A model generated the notes under the pieces. The model saw only the letters and a program-made list of their open reading frames with translations, was not told where the DNA came from and ran no database searches. From an uncultured Solobacterium sp. (GTDB lineage: Bacteria; Bacillota_I; Bacilli_A; Erysipelotrichales; Erysipelotrichaceae): 23,593 bases of DNA. Positions 14,250-20,506 of this stretch are shown here, in pieces. The translations under genes were made by a program, and so were the position numbers. The DNA lies in the NCBI GenBank assembly GCA_938041275.1, contig CALISH010000001.1, forward strand, positions 1 to 23,593, read 5' to 3'. Within the stretch, counting starts at the first letter, position 1. Every line of letters starts with the position of its first letter.

Positions 14250-14414
14250 TTATTCCATACCTGCTAATCTATATTGCTCATGAATCCATTCTTGCTCTTT
14301 TTTAAAAGCATCTATTGCTTCCTGAGGCGCATCTTCTTTAAATTTACCGCCAGCCCTATAGGGTTTATAAATCTCTTCGAGTTTTCTTATTTCTTCCGGA
14401 AAATACAATACCAT
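14250..14414 (-). CDS. Hypothetical protein, 54 aa, after the MuF-zincin gene
   Basis: A 54-aa acidic ORF (starts MVLYFPEEIRKLEEIY, ends HEQYRLAGME) with a GAGGTGATAAA site upstream of its ATG, only 4 bases after the MuF gene stop and directly before a strong terminator. It is predicted helical and has no membrane segment. I do not recognise it. Being tightly coupled to a MuF protein with a possible toxic C-terminal domain, it is a candidate immunity protein, but a structural or regulatory role is equally possible. Confidence 0.55.
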   Translation of the reverse strand: MVLYFPEEIRKLEEIYKPYRAGGKFKEDAPQEAIDAFKKEQEWIHEQYRLAGME

Positions 14415-14418
14415 TTTA

Positions 14419-15795
14419 TCACCTCTTTAAAAGCATTGATGTATTATACTCAGCTTCAACTTCATCATACTTTCCTGCAAAATACATCTTTTCTGCATAA
14501 TAACTGATTTCACCTACATTTTCATCCGTAATCCCTAACGTGTCAAGTTTTTTCTTGCATTCTACACGTAAGTCATTAAGATACGCATGATGATTTTTCG
14601 ACGTGATTTTATCGTGTTTTTTTTCGTATTCTTGCGCTTGCTTGCAATGATACATTTCATGAAACGGTGTCGAGTATGGGTCTTTCTCAGCAGCATGACC
14701 CTCTTGTAATAGGATTAATTTCTTTTTATCGCCAACAACAGGCGTATATGAAATCAAGTTATTAACAACGTCATAATTTGCTAAAGCAAAATGAATCTCT
14801 GAACCATCTGCAATTAAGACAGTCGGCTTTTTACCTTCATCAATATTAATTTTCTTTATAGCAGTTTCCGTTGCCTTACTGATATTATGCAGAGCTTTAG
14901 GTTTAATCATAGCTTTATCAGAAATATATATATTGTCATATCCATCTACTTTTTTTGCATTAATCTCTGTTCCGCTTAACGTATTGAAGACAGCCCCAGT
15001 CCCACGAACTACAGGTCTATAGTTTTGCACATACGATTCATTTGACCGTATCCGTTTTTCTCTTTCTTTATCTTCACGTAAGTTTATCCACCGATTAGTT
15101 TCCCAATCGCCTTTACCCTGTATAACAACTCCTCTTTTCGTTGCATACGTTATGATACAACCACAACCTGGATGACGTTCAAACATTCCCATATCATACG
15201 CTTCATCGTATGGAACATCTGTTCCGCAACGATCAAGACACCATTGGCAGACATCACCACCGCCTTTATCGGTAGTATGTACGCCTACATCGTCATATTC
15301 GCGAGAAACTAAAACGTTAATGCCGGATTCATCCATGAATTTAGCACTTCTTCTCCCAATTTCATCTACATGGTTTTGAGAAGCAGAAATAAAAGTATTT
15401 TCTATAGCATTAAGTGCATCATCTACATCATCGTAGTTTTCAAGCTTCGCAGAAATATCTTTTGCATATGTATTGTCATATGAAACTGTAGCAGGTTTTA
15501 AATTAACATTCGCTGCTTCGTATATGACATTTTGTGCCTGTGACGTTATATTCATAACATCTTGATAGTTTGCTTCTAAAATCGGATTTAGAATCTCTTG
15601 CGTAACAGTTAAATCACCATTGCTGACTTGTGATATTGCTTTTTTTGCTAACTGTCCTGAGCGTTCACTATATTTTTGAGCTGCTTCATAACTTGCTTTG
15701 CCACTCTCAATCGATTTTCTAAGACGTATAAGTTCAGTGTCGTTCTCAATCAATCGCAAATATACTGATTTTGCTTTCTGAACAATATCGTTCAT
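14419..15795 (-). CDS. MuF-like minor head protein with C-terminal zincin (HExxH) domain
   Basis: A 458-aa protein. Residues 1-250 look like an SPP1 gp7/MuF-type minor head protein: helical start, then CQWCLDRCG (183-191) and HPGCGC (208-213), the Cys/His cluster common in this family. Residues about 265-458 form an added domain with PFHEMYHCKQ, whose H379-E380-x-x-H383 is the zinc metallopeptidase motif; Glu445-Glu449 (DEVEAEY) is a possible third ligand, as in gluzincins. MuF proteins ride in the virion, and polymorphic C-terminal toxin domains are known in Bacillota prophage MuF proteins. The start overlaps the portal stop (TAATG). Peptidase activity and target are inferred. Confidence 0.8.
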   Translation of the reverse strand: MNDIVQKAKSVYLRLIENDTELIRLRKSIESGKASYEAAQKYSERSGQLAKKAISQVSNGDLTVTQEILNPILEANYQDVMNITSQAQNVIYEAANVNLKPATVSYDNTYAKDISAKLENYDDVDDALNAIENTFISASQNHVDEIGRRSAKFMDESGINVLVSREYDDVGVHTTDKGGGDVCQWCLDRCGTDVPYDEAYDMGMFERHPGCGCIITYATKRGVVIQGKGDWETNRWINLREDKEREKRIRSNESYVQNYRPVVRGTGAVFNTLSGTEINAKKVDGYDNIYISDKAMIKPKALHNISKATETAIKKINIDEGKKPTVLIADGSEIHFALANYDVVNNLISYTPVVGDKKKLILLQEGHAAEKDPYSTPFHEMYHCKQAQEYEKKHDKITSKNHHAYLNDLRVECKKKLDTLGITDENVGEISYYAEKMYFAGKYDEVEAEYNTSMLLKR

Positions 15796-17033
15796 TAGAA
15801 GTTATCTCCATCAATACCTAGAATATCTCTCATACTATCGTTGCCAATATATCCAGGCACTGCTTGATTAACTTTGAGAGCTGCATCACCAAGTGCAGCA
15901 ATACCGGACGCATCAGGCGCATAGATTGGTTCCCACAATGGTTTTGTTAAGTACACTTGATTTCTTGCGTATGGATACTTATCACGGATGCAAGCCGCTA
16001 AATATCCAGCATTAAGAAAACCAGTTCCGAATGATCGCTGTGCTTTCTCTGCAATAGATTTTAAATTTTCGTGTGACGCTCTAATCGCTTCATAGCTGGT
16101 TGGATTAGAAGATGCGATACCTAGTTCATCGAGAGTTAGACCTGTCTCTACAGTAAACAAAGCAGCATACTCTTTAATTTCTTCTACATATGGAGCAAGT
16201 TGTGCTTGTGAGAACTGGCCTAGCGTAGGAACACCTCCGTCTTCCCCTCTATTAATCTGTAGGAAGTCCGACATAGATGCTTTCCCTGTTGCATTAATCG
16301 GTTCTGCATCGGTATCCATTCCTAACAAGTATTTTTGCGGAAATGAATTAACTTCAGAACAGATAGCCATATTCATCAATGCATCCTTTGCGTTGTTCTG
16401 ATGGCTAATACAAGCACGGCTTATTCTGGAATGACCAAATGGTCGTTTTGCATCAGGGCGATTAATAATTGGCACAAGTAAAGGATATGGTGCTGTGTTT
16501 TCTACTGAATATGGATTATCTCCTTTTTCGTAGATAACTGTTTTCCCTTTTATAAACCATGCTTCAATCATTGGATTATCGTTATCGTCACGTTTTAGCA
16601 CTGCATATCCTTCGACAAGCATGCCTGTGATAGGGTCCATGATGCCTGTAGCATTACCACCATCGATAACTTGTAATCGTGGAAATCCTGTTTCATCTTC
16701 TGAAATGTAAATAAAGTTACATGATGTGATTAATGCACCAAGAATTGCAGAATCATACAAAATATCACTGTTATTCATTTCGAAAATTTGTTGCATATTA
16801 AAATTGTCGTTCTTAAATCCTCTAAACCGTAAGCGATCGGCCATTGAGTCAACCGCCTTAGTACACCAGCCAAGTGTAAACTTAAATTTGTTTTGTAGGT
16901 CTGCCGGCACCATCAAATTTCTAGGTTGGTGAAAATCCTTCATTTCGTAGTAGCGATATCTTGTTTCTACTCTACTTCTTTTAGACAATAACTTACGTCT
17001 CAAATATGCTATTCCTTTGTAATTCGTCATCAT
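15795..17033 (-). CDS. Portal protein, SPP1 Gp6-like
   Basis: A 412-aa portal of the Phage_prot_Gp6 type. The N-terminus has RYRYYEMKDFHQPRNLMVP and KFTLGWCTKAVDSMADRLRFRGF, then the wing strands (YISEDETGFPRLQVI) and a crown/stem region with GLTLDELGIASSNPTSYEAIRASHE. It forms the dodecameric ring for DNA entry and binds the terminase. It is somewhat shorter than SPP1 Gp6 (503 aa). GGAGG precedes two adjacent ATGs (17033 and 17030); either may be used. It is the first structural gene of the late operon here, ahead of the large terminase gene. Confidence 0.88.
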   Translation of the reverse strand: MMTNYKGIAYLRRKLLSKRSRVETRYRYYEMKDFHQPRNLMVPADLQNKFKFTLGWCTKAVDSMADRLRFRGFKNDNFNMQQIFEMNNSDILYDSAILGALITSCNFIYISEDETGFPRLQVIDGGNATGIMDPITGMLVEGYAVLKRDDNDNPMIEAWFIKGKTVIYEKGDNPYSVENTAPYPLLVPIINRPDAKRPFGHSRISRACISHQNNAKDALMNMAICSEVNSFPQKYLLGMDTDAEPINATGKASMSDFLQINRGEDGGVPTLGQFSQAQLAPYVEEIKEYAALFTVETGLTLDELGIASSNPTSYEAIRASHENLKSIAEKAQRSFGTGFLNAGYLAACIRDKYPYARNQVYLTKPLWEPIYAPDASGIAALGDAALKVNQAVPGYIGNDSMRDILGIDGDNF

Positions 17034-17049
17034 GTATCCTCCATAAAAA

Positions 17050-17073
17050 AAGTGGCTATTTTACTAGTCACTT
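17050..17073 (-). terminator. Hairpin with T7 tract before portal
   Basis: On the minus strand AAGTGACTA and TAGCCACTT pair over 9 positions with one A-C mismatch around a 6-nt loop, followed by TTTTTTT (complement of 17045-17051). It ends 6 bases before the portal ribosome binding site, so the portal mRNA would have to pass it or start after it. Confidence 0.5.
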
Positions 17074-17129
17074 GTGAAAAAAATGGTATTTCAGCGAGAA
17101 ATATTCGCAGTAACGGGTGTGGGTTGCGA

Positions 17130-17166
17130 AAAGCATGGTGGTAGGGGGTACTCCCCCCTATGCTTT
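17130..17166. other. GC-rich dyad at HNH 3' end, candidate cos site
   Basis: TAGGGGG (17142-17148) and CCCCCTA (17154-17160) are exact inverted repeats around TACTC, flanked by a second inverted pair AAAGCAT (17130-17136) and ATGCTTT (17160-17166). A pure G/C block like this stands out in an AT-rich genome. It lies directly after an HNH endonuclease gene and ahead of the first head gene, the place where HK97-like phages have cos with HNH as the last gene of the virion DNA. Function is inferred. Confidence 0.4.
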
Positions 17167-17508
17167 GTACGCTTTCCAGTCCATTGACTGTGGCAAAACC
17201 CTGTTATCTATGCTCTTATCCGCTATGTATTTTTTGTTAATAACTTTGTCTGACTTGCCACGATTGCATGATAGATGTGCAAGCTGTAAATTCTGCAAAT
17301 CTGATGGATGGCCGCCCTTTGATATAGGAATAATGTGGTCAACCGTCGGACTCATCGGATCAGGAAACTTCAGTGAGAAGTCTACAGGCTTTCCACATAT
17401 AGCACAGATTGTTTGTGTTGCGTATATCGTCTTTTTATTCTTGTCAAACGCAGCTCTGAATGTTCCGTCTTTGTCTGGTCTATTTCTTGCGTATTTACCC
17501 TGTCCCAT
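17158..17508 (-). CDS. HNH endonuclease (packaging-associated)
   Basis: A 116-aa HNH nuclease: CAIC (C35, C38) and SC (C81) as zinc-binding cysteines, DHIIPISKGG (D57, H58) with the catalytic His, N73 in LQNLQ, and H78 in AHLSCNRGK. HNH proteins of this type next to head genes are needed with the terminase for DNA cleavage and packaging at cos in HK97-like phages. I chose ATG at 17508, with AAGGAGG at correct spacing; the longer frame to 17550 runs through an inverted repeat arm and lacks a ribosome binding site. It is the first gene after the candidate late promoter. Confidence 0.88.
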   Translation of the reverse strand: MGQGKYARNRPDKDGTFRAAFDKNKKTIYATQTICAICGKPVDFSLKFPDPMSPTVDHIIPISKGGHPSDLQNLQLAHLSCNRGKSDKVINKKYIADKSIDNRVLPQSMDWKAYKA

Positions 17509-17523
17509 GCATTCCTCCTTCGT

Positions 17524-17631
17524 CTTATGTACATTAGAAACTATCAGCAAAGTATGTCATATGAGTACACATGGAAAATAAGCCAAATTAATTTCAGAGG
17601 GAAACTGCTGATAGTTTCAAATCTGCATAAG
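17524..17631. repeat. 26-bp inverted repeat in the HNH leader
   Basis: Two 26-bp arms at 17524-17549 and 17606-17631 are inverted copies with 23 of 26 matches, including a perfect 13-bp block GAAACTATCAGCA and a perfect CTTATG end. They are separated by 56 bp. In the minus-strand transcript the arms would form a very stable long stem just 3 bases before the HNH ribosome binding site, and right after the hairpin at 17635-17664. The role is unknown: RNA regulatory element, protein binding site or small mobile palindrome. Confidence 0.75.
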
Positions 17632-17634
17632 AAA

Positions 17635-17664
17635 AAAACCACAAACATTTCTATTCATGGTTTT
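17635..17664 (-). terminator. Terminator-like hairpin after the late regulator gene
   Basis: On the minus strand AAAACCA pairs with TGGTTTT (7 bp, loop of about 16 nt) and the 3' arm continues into seven Ts (17632-17638). It could end the middle-gene transcript after the regulator gene, or act as a promoter-proximal terminator for transcripts from the TATAAT box at 17676-17681. Confidence 0.5.
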
Positions 17665-17675
17665 CGCCTACGCCC

Positions 17676-17709
17676 ATTATACTGCGTTTTTTCAATAGAC
17701 ATGTCTATT
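17676..17709 (-). promoter_or_regulatory. Candidate late promoter with 16-bp palindrome
   Basis: A perfect minus-strand TATAAT lies at 17681-17676 with no recognisable -35 box. Instead a perfect 16-bp palindrome AATAGACATGTCTATT (17694-17709) sits where a -35 region would be, just 12 bp upstream of the TATAAT. It overlaps the stop codon of the ArpU-like gene. A promoter with a good -10, no -35 and a dyad is typical of activator-dependent phage late promoters. Confidence 0.45.
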
Positions 17710-18142
17710 TTTCTAGTTTTGCTAAAATCTTTTCGATTTGATTATATATTGTATCTTTGTTACTGCATAACTCAATTGCCAAATCTCTAAGTGTTTTCTT
17801 ATTTTTATATCTTTTTTCTATCAGCCCCATCTCATCATCACTTAGTATATTTAACTTTACTTGTACCCTGCTAATTAAATATATCAAGTCTTGTTTTTCT
17901 TTCATTAAATCATCTTGTTCTTGAAAAAGATCTAGCATATTGATGTTGCTATATATTTTAGTGCCCTTTTGATATTTTGCCTCATCCTCGCTCATTATAC
18001 GAGGACAACCAATAGAAGTAAGCTGCGCATCTATTTCGGCAATGCGATAGTTGACTTCTTCTAGTTTTCTTTTGTACGAATAGTGATTCTTTAATTCTCT
18101 ATCAATCACGCGTACGTTTTCTCTATATAGTTCATCCATCAT
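17705..18142 (-). CDS. ArpU/sigma region 4-like late regulator
   Basis: A 145-aa protein with N-terminal coiled coil (about 5-45 and 70-98) and a C-terminal helix-turn-helix (LSDDEMGLIEKRYKNKKTL then LAIELCSNKDTIYNQI, about 100-140) resembling sigma-70 region 4 and ArpU/RinA-type phage late activators. These genes lie at the end of the early/middle region and switch on the packaging and structural operon. Its start (two ATGs at 18142/18139) overlaps the stop of an 11-codon leader ORF, suggesting coupled translation. A palindrome plus TATAAT lies just downstream and may be its target. The exact family is tentative. Confidence 0.7.
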   Translation of the reverse strand: MMDELYRENVRVIDRELKNHYSYKRKLEEVNYRIAEIDAQLTSIGCPRIMSEDEAKYQKGTKIYSNINMLDLFQEQDDLMKEKQDLIYLISRVQVKLNILSDDEMGLIEKRYKNKKTLRDLAIELCSNKDTIYNQIEKILAKLEK

Positions 18143-18167
18143 TTGTATCGACTCCCATTGAATACAT
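18132..18167 (-). CDS. 11-codon leader ORF before late regulator
   Basis: The ORF encodes MYSMGVDTNDG. It has an AAAGGAG site at good spacing, better than that of the regulator gene itself, and its TGA stop overlaps the ATG region of that gene. This layout suggests translational coupling or leader-peptide control. Whether the peptide matters is unknown. Confidence 0.35.
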   Translation of the reverse strand: MYSMGVDTNDG

Positions 18168-18193
18168 TTTTATCTCCTTTTTCTATTGTCTTG

Positions 18194-18321
18194 TGAGTGT
18201 AACAGAATCAGTACTATGTAACGCTCATTTCAATACTTGTTTTTCTTAATAACGCTTATTAATACTGGTCTATCTTGTTTTCTTCTGTTTTTGAGTGTTA
18301 CAAAAATCGAATGTTACACTC
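18194..18321. repeat. Four TGAGYGTWACA elements in two inverted pairs
   Basis: Copies lie at 18194-18204 (plus), 18217-18227 (minus), 18291-18301 (plus) and 18311-18321 (minus). The first pair has a 12-bp spacer, the second a 9-bp spacer; pair centres are about 95 bp apart. The outer two copies share an identical 12-mer GTGAGTGTAACA. The cluster fills the 200-bp gap between the tyrosine recombinase gene (ends 18368) and the late regulator, ending 47 bp from the recombinase stop. The layout suits recombinase core sites or operators for the regulator promoter. Confidence 0.75.
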
Positions 18322-18367
18322 ACGCATAAATTTGTGTTATTTTTGATACATGCAAGAATGTAGGAAT

Positions 18368-19039
18368 CTATCCCCATTTTTCAGTGTGATTGATAGACTC
18401 TCTAACATCCTGTATGTCGGATGGTTCTAACATAATGTAGAGCATAGTCTCTGCTGCACTCTCATGCATTAGTAACTTCTGTGTTGTAAGTAAGTCATGC
18501 GTGCTATCCCAATACCAACGTCCATATGATTTTCTAAGACTATGACAAGCTACAGGATATTCAATGCCTGCTTCTTTAGCCAATTGCTTAACCACTCTCC
18601 AAGCTTGCTGGCGCGTAATTGGATAGCCTTTTAAGCCTTGCCGAGACTCGAATATATATTCGTTCATCTGAATGTTATATCGCTCTATATACTCTCTGAC
18701 AGTGGCGTACACATCAGCATTCATATTGAACTGCTGGACCTTCCCTGTCTTCATCTCTTTGCAGGTGTATTGTCCACCTGCAATATCTCTAGGTGTTAAC
18801 TCAATAAGAGTTTCAATTCTGTTTCCTGTATTCACTCCTAAGATCAACAGAATGTAGTTTCTATACCACACACGATATTTCCAACTCTCTGGATTGTGCT
18901 TATCACGATGATTAAGGCAGCATCTAACCATTTCGTCAAAGTCGCTCTTTATAAACGGTTTGACGATTTCTCTGCCATGCTTATCGTCAGTCTTACGAAG
19001 GTATCCTTTTGTCCGTTGCAACCGTCTAAGCTGTCTCAT
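18368..19039 (-). CDS. Short tyrosine recombinase, no arm-binding domain
   Basis: A 223-aa phage-integrase-family catalytic domain. Candidate catalytic residues are Arg74 (GNRIETL), Lys97 or Lys100, His166-x-x-Arg169 (HSLR), His192 and Tyr201 (LLMHESAAETMLYI). A full integrase is about 350-400 aa; the N-terminal arm-binding domain, and most of the SAM-like core-binding domain, are missing, though residues 22-60 may keep part of it. The gene lies at the end of the early genes, not beside an att site and repressor, so it is unlikely to be the main integrase. Possible roles include genome dimer resolution, recombination at the repeats just downstream, or regulation. Confidence 0.82.
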   Translation of the reverse strand: MRQLRRLQRTKGYLRKTDDKHGREIVKPFIKSDFDEMVRCCLNHRDKHNPESWKYRVWYRNYILLILGVNTGNRIETLIELTPRDIAGGQYTCKEMKTGKVQQFNMNADVYATVREYIERYNIQMNEYIFESRQGLKGYPITRQQAWRVVKQLAKEAGIEYPVACHSLRKSYGRWYWDSTHDLLTTQKLLMHESAAETMLYIMLEPSDIQDVRESINHTEKWG

Positions 19040-19280
19040 CTACGTACTCAACTCCAAGTTGTTTTAACTCTTCTATATATCCATTCATTTCAGAGTTAAA
19101 TTTATCTAAAATCGTTTGAACTATACTTCCATCAATTTCGTAAAAGCGGCGATTAATTCTTACGCAAGCATCATCTATTCCTTCTTCTTTTGAACGATTA
19201 AGATTTGCAGTTTCTTTTTTTAAACTGTTTATTTTATCAAGTATCGTTTCTACTTTTTCTATATCACTTGATTTCATCAT
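19026..19280 (-). CDS. Hypothetical coiled-coil protein, 84 aa
   Basis: An 84-aa charged protein predicted to form helices (VETILDKINSLKKETANLNR, then QTILDKFNSEMNGYIEELKQL). It has no recognised domain. It overlaps the recombinase gene by 14 bases and its start overlaps the 57-aa ORF upstream (ATGA), so it belongs to the same translation-coupled run. GGAG lies 8 bases before the ATG. Function unknown. Confidence 0.65.
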   Translation of the reverse strand: MMKSSDIEKVETILDKINSLKKETANLNRSKEEGIDDACVRINRRFYEIDGSIVQTILDKFNSEMNGYIEELKQLGVEYVDETA

Positions 19281-19450
19281 TCCTCATTCTCCACTTCTTC
19301 ATATGATTTGATTATCCATCCGCATTCCTTGGTTTCGCCTTCGTACTTATGACACAATCCATACAGCATGGCCAAAGCATCATCTAACTCCAATCCTTTC
19401 GCAATTACGCATGCACTTGAATCTAAAATTTTATACTTAATTTCAATCAT
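19277..19450 (-). CDS. Hypothetical protein, 57 aa
   Basis: A 57-aa ORF starting MIEIKYKILDSSACVIAKGL and ending EEVENEE. It overlaps its upstream neighbour by 8 bases and its downstream neighbour by 4 (ATGA), and AAAGGG lies before the ATG, so it is very likely a real small gene. It has a mixed alpha/beta pattern with three cysteines. Function unknown. Confidence 0.65.
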   Translation of the reverse strand: MIEIKYKILDSSACVIAKGLELDDALAMLYGLCHKYEGETKECGWIIKSYEEVENEE

Positions 19451-19877
19451 TATTTTTATCCCTTTCAGCTATTAGTTGTTTCAAAACATTTAGATCATAT
19501 CCGCTTTCTATGAATTTAATTGCAATTGGTTTGTTGCATCCATTTCCGAGATATGTGTAAATATATGCAATTTCATCATCATTGAATTTAGTTCCTAATG
19601 CTTCATTAAAAGCAAATATATGTTTTTGTTGCCATTCAATATTACGCTTAGAAGTTCTATATGGTTCTGTTTTATAACATCTACTTACAGCTGATATAAA
19701 TCTTCGTTTCAGCTCAATATCACTTTCTATTTCTCCTAAAGAAAACCAAAGCACATTTTTTTCATCAAGAGTTATTTCAAATCCGCCATTTACATAGTAT
19801 TTGATAAAACTATGTGGAAATGCTGACATTATTTTTATCAGAAAATCTTTTATTAAATCATTCATTATATTCACCAT
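19443..19877 (-). CDS. Hypothetical phage protein, 144 aa
   Basis: A 144-aa protein with a helical start (LIKDFLIKIMSAFPHSFIKYY), a FEITLDEKNVLWFSLG strand pair and a helical C-terminus. No family recognised. A second ATG at 19865, with GGTGA upstream, may be the real start (140 aa). It overlaps both neighbours, in keeping with the compressed early operon. Likely a host takeover or DNA metabolism accessory protein, but nothing in the sequence proves this. Confidence 0.65.
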   Translation of the reverse strand: MVNIMNDLIKDFLIKIMSAFPHSFIKYYVNGGFEITLDEKNVLWFSLGEIESDIELKRRFISAVSRCYKTEPYRTSKRNIEWQQKHIFAFNEALGTKFNDDEIAYIYTYLGNGCNKPIAIKFIESGYDLNVLKQLIAERDKNND

Positions 19878-20029
19878 CTAAATCCATTATTGACAAACTC
19901 TTCTAACATAATCCACGCTCTTATAAACGTTGCTATGATGCATGCGCAAAGGAATAATCCGACGCAACAGCAGAACACAATGAATAATATGAGTGCGATT
20001 ATTCCAATTACTAAATTTATATTTTCCAT
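19871..20029 (-). CDS. Small Cys-rich membrane protein, 52 aa
   Basis: A 52-aa ORF with one long hydrophobic stretch (residues about 5-36) that contains five cysteines, including a run CCC followed by CxC two turns later (FCCCVGLFLCACI), then a short charged tail. Its ATG overlaps the preceding stop (TAATG), and GGAGTG lies upstream. It is a predicted single-pass membrane peptide; possible roles are membrane signalling, superinfection exclusion or modulation of a host membrane complex. Function not known. Confidence 0.6.
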   Translation of the reverse strand: MENINLVIGIIALILFIVFCCCVGLFLCACIIATFIRAWIMLEEFVNNGFRW

Positions 20030-20259
20030 TATTCACTCCGTTCTATTTGTGTCTTACTGACCATTTTCATAAAATCATCGTAACTTTGATTTTGAACGTA
20101 CATTTTCAACAGGTTGTATTGATTGATATTTGCCTCAACTTGTACTTGATAATTGTGTTCTGCAATATGAAGCATATCTATCAATTCATCTTTTGACTTT
20201 CGTTTTAGTGCTGTATCACTCGGAAAAACTGTTCCTAAGCACCCTAACTTTTTAAGCAT
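20029..20259 (-). CDS. Hypothetical protein, 76 aa
   Basis: A 76-aa helical protein starting MLKKLGCLGTVFPSDTALKRKSKDE. I chose ATG at 20259: GGGGTGATCCAA lies upstream and it overlaps the preceding gene's stop by 8 bases. A longer open frame extends to 20346 but would overlap the preceding gene heavily. No recognised domain. It ends at TAATG, overlapping the start of the small membrane protein. Confidence 0.6.
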   Translation of the reverse strand: MLKKLGCLGTVFPSDTALKRKSKDELIDMLHIAEHNYQVQVEANINQYNLLKMYVQNQSYDDFMKMVSKTQIERSE

Positions 20260-20506
20260 TTGGATCACCCCACATTCTTTTGAATGCAAATTTTGATCCA
20301 AACTCGAAATCAAAGTTATCTTCTTTTGAACATTTAGAATTTGCATGTCTCACGCATTTCCCATCGACGTAGTAAGCAGCTGTGATACGGTTCCCTTTCT
20401 TAACAATTCGAATTTCTTCTTTAGTTTCCGTCAATTCACGAAGTGTTCTCATCATGTTTTTCATACCATAGATAAATGCATCAACAATGTCATATCTCTT
20501 TTCCAT
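20252..20506 (-). CDS. Hypothetical protein, 84 aa
   Basis: An 84-aa basic protein starting MEKRYDIVDAFIYGMKNMMRT, with a beta hairpin-like centre (EIRIVKKGNRITAAYYVDGKCV) and a C-terminal aromatic stretch ending KRMWGDPNA. Its ATG lies directly after the TAA of the methyltransferase gene, with AGGTGATG overlapping that stop. I do not recognise the family. Confidence 0.65.
   Translation of the reverse strand: MEKRYDIVDAFIYGMKNMMRTLRELTETKEEIRIVKKGNRITAAYYVDGKCVRHANSKCSKEDNFDFEFGSKFAFKRMWGDPNA

Noticed and set aside
17676..17690. TTGAAA as the -35 box of the candidate late promoter
   Set aside because: TTGAAA is only 8 bases from TATAAT, far too close for a sigma-A promoter.
17413..17790. 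Plus-strand frame across the HNH leader and regulator end
   Set aside because: It crosses both arms of the inverted repeat, the hairpin and the palindrome, lacks a ribosome binding site and gives a low-complexity Tyr/Phe/Leu-rich product.
18245..18261. TTAATAA-CGC-TTATTAA inverted repeat as a terminator or operator
   Set aside because: All A/T stem with a 3-nt loop and no following T-tract on either strand; such repeats arise easily in AT-rich DNA. It may add bendability between the two element pairs.
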